Part shown: positions 46,044-46,574 of the stretch, in pieces
How the letters are laid out: every line of letters begins with the position of its first letter
Numbering within the stretch: position 1 is the stretch's first letter
Assembly: GCA_000310025.1 (NCBI GenBank)
Contig: FN648462.1
Location: forward strand, 166,879-213,452
DNA from: Ectocarpus siliculosus
Lineage: Eukaryota; Sar; Phaeophyceae; Ectocarpales; Ectocarpaceae
Direction of reading: 5' to 3'
DNA length: 46,574 bases
Position numbers and translations under genes: made by a program
The notes under the pieces: model-generated
Told to the model about the DNA's origin: nothing
What the model saw: the letters and a program-made list of their open reading frames with translations, nothing else
Databases searched by the model: none

Positions 46044-46574
46044 ATGAGTGGGCCTGCTGGGGATCATGTGGATTACCCACCTCCGGGTGATTCGCGGGAT
46101 GTTATTGGTGGTGAGAGACTGGATTCGATTGAGACACTGTTGTCCCAGCTCACGAGCATAATCAAGTCGCTTGTTGGGCAACGAGGTGATCAGGTGGAGT
46201 CCTCTGTTTCATTTGCTGCTGCGCCGGGAAGCGGCGGAACAGAGTATGCTGGTGTGCATCAATCGGATGTCACTGGCAGGACTGTGGGAGGTACGGACAG
46301 TAGTGTCCAAGGCTTTGGCATGTCCAGCATGTGGGTTGGGAGTAGTAGTCTTGCAGACTCAGGCTTGAACCTTCGTGCAATTGTTGTTTGTCGTTCCTCT
46401 GCTGGTGGTAGAGCCAGCGGCGGAACCGACGCCGGTTGGCATCCTGTAGATGCTACTGGCAGGACTGCGGGAGGTAAGGGCAGCAGTGCCCAAGTCCTTG
46501 GCATGTCCAGCGTGAGAGTTGGGAGTAGTAGTCTTCTAGACTCAGACTTGAACCCTCATGCATCTGCTGTAAAT
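46044..46574 (+). CDS. Open frame running off the right end, possible retroelement gag
   Basis: ATG at 46044 opens 177 codons without a stop up to the window edge. It starts MSGPAGDHVDYPPPGDSRDV, then has a short amphipathic helix (RLDSIETLLSQLTSIIKSLV), then Gly/Ser-rich sequence with two copies of a 41-residue repeat. A helix followed by low-complexity sequence right after a non-coding leader is common in gag-type frames of LTR retrotransposons, but no protease, zinc knuckle or LTR is visible. It could equally be a host repeat protein. 3' partial. Confidence 0.35.
   Translation, partial: MSGPAGDHVDYPPPGDSRDVIGGERLDSIETLLSQLTSIIKSLVGQRGDQVESSVSFAAAPGSGGTEYAGVHQSDVTGRTVGGTDSSVQGFGMSSMWVGSSSLADSGLNLRAIVVCRSSAGGRASGGTDAGWHPVDATGRTAGGKGSSAQVLGMSSVRVGSSSLLDSDLNPHASAVN
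46266..46570 (+). repeat. Two 122-base direct repeats, period 183, inside the right-end frame
   Basis: 46266-46387 and 46449-46570 share ACTGGCAGGACTG, GGCATGTCCAGC, GTTGGGAGTAGTAGTCTT and GACTCAG. The period is a multiple of three, so the repeat is translated in one frame (VGSSSL, LGMSS-like motifs). Conservation of frame supports translation. Confidence 0.8.

Noticed and set aside
1-46574. CRISPR arrays, bacterial operons, rRNA genes
   Set aside because: No regularly spaced short palindromic repeats, no ribosome-binding-site/ORF trains and no rRNA core sequences were seen; gene structure is eukaryotic throughout.

Overview
The window looks like nuclear DNA of an intron-rich eukaryote. Short exons (18 to about 500 bases) with GT-AG junctions are separated by introns of a few hundred to about 1,500 bases. 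Exon phases agree across every junction I assigned within a gene, except one frame break in the WSC gene. Gene content (PARP6/8-type ADP-ribosyltransferases, an ARM-repeat/EF-hand protein, a WSC protein with an LPMO-like part), many triplet microsatellites and scattered TTAGGG-like tracts fit a brown alga of the Ectocarpus type. That assignment is inference; no marker gene is present. Gene models were built by hand from splice signals, phase matching and comparison of the two PARP copies.

Layout. 1-486: homopolymer-rich sequence resembling a poor read end, so the left border is probably a contig end. 487-9274 (+): PARP-A, lacking its 5' part. 9275-11675: intergenic, with a duplicated telomere-like unit. 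11676-21072 (-): 14-exon ARM-repeat protein ending in two EF-hands. 21073-24731: no confirmed gene. 24732-29289 (+): 8-exon coiled-coil protein of 374 residues in which every intron is phase 0. 29290-32415: no confirmed gene; it may hold the first exons of PARP-B. 32416-42059 (+): PARP-B, a diverged paralogue of PARP-A on the same strand. 42060-43414: intergenic, with a 92-base tandem duplication. 43415-45369 (-): an LPMO-like C-terminal segment joined to a WSC domain, with an apparent one-base frameshift and a missing 5' part. 46044-46574 (+): an open frame running off the right end, with internal repeats and possible retroelement gag character.

The strongest biological point is the PARP pair. 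Both copies keep the PARP6/8 layout: a CxxC-x14-C motif, a helical linker, then an ART fold with HGS and GIY motifs. PARP-A reads as an H-Y-Y enzyme with four cysteines. PARP-B has a leucine at the third triad position and phenylalanine at the fourth cysteine position. PARP-B also lacks one intron that PARP-A has, and each copy carries an Ala-rich insert at a different place. I see no operon-like linkage. The other genes share no evident pathway.
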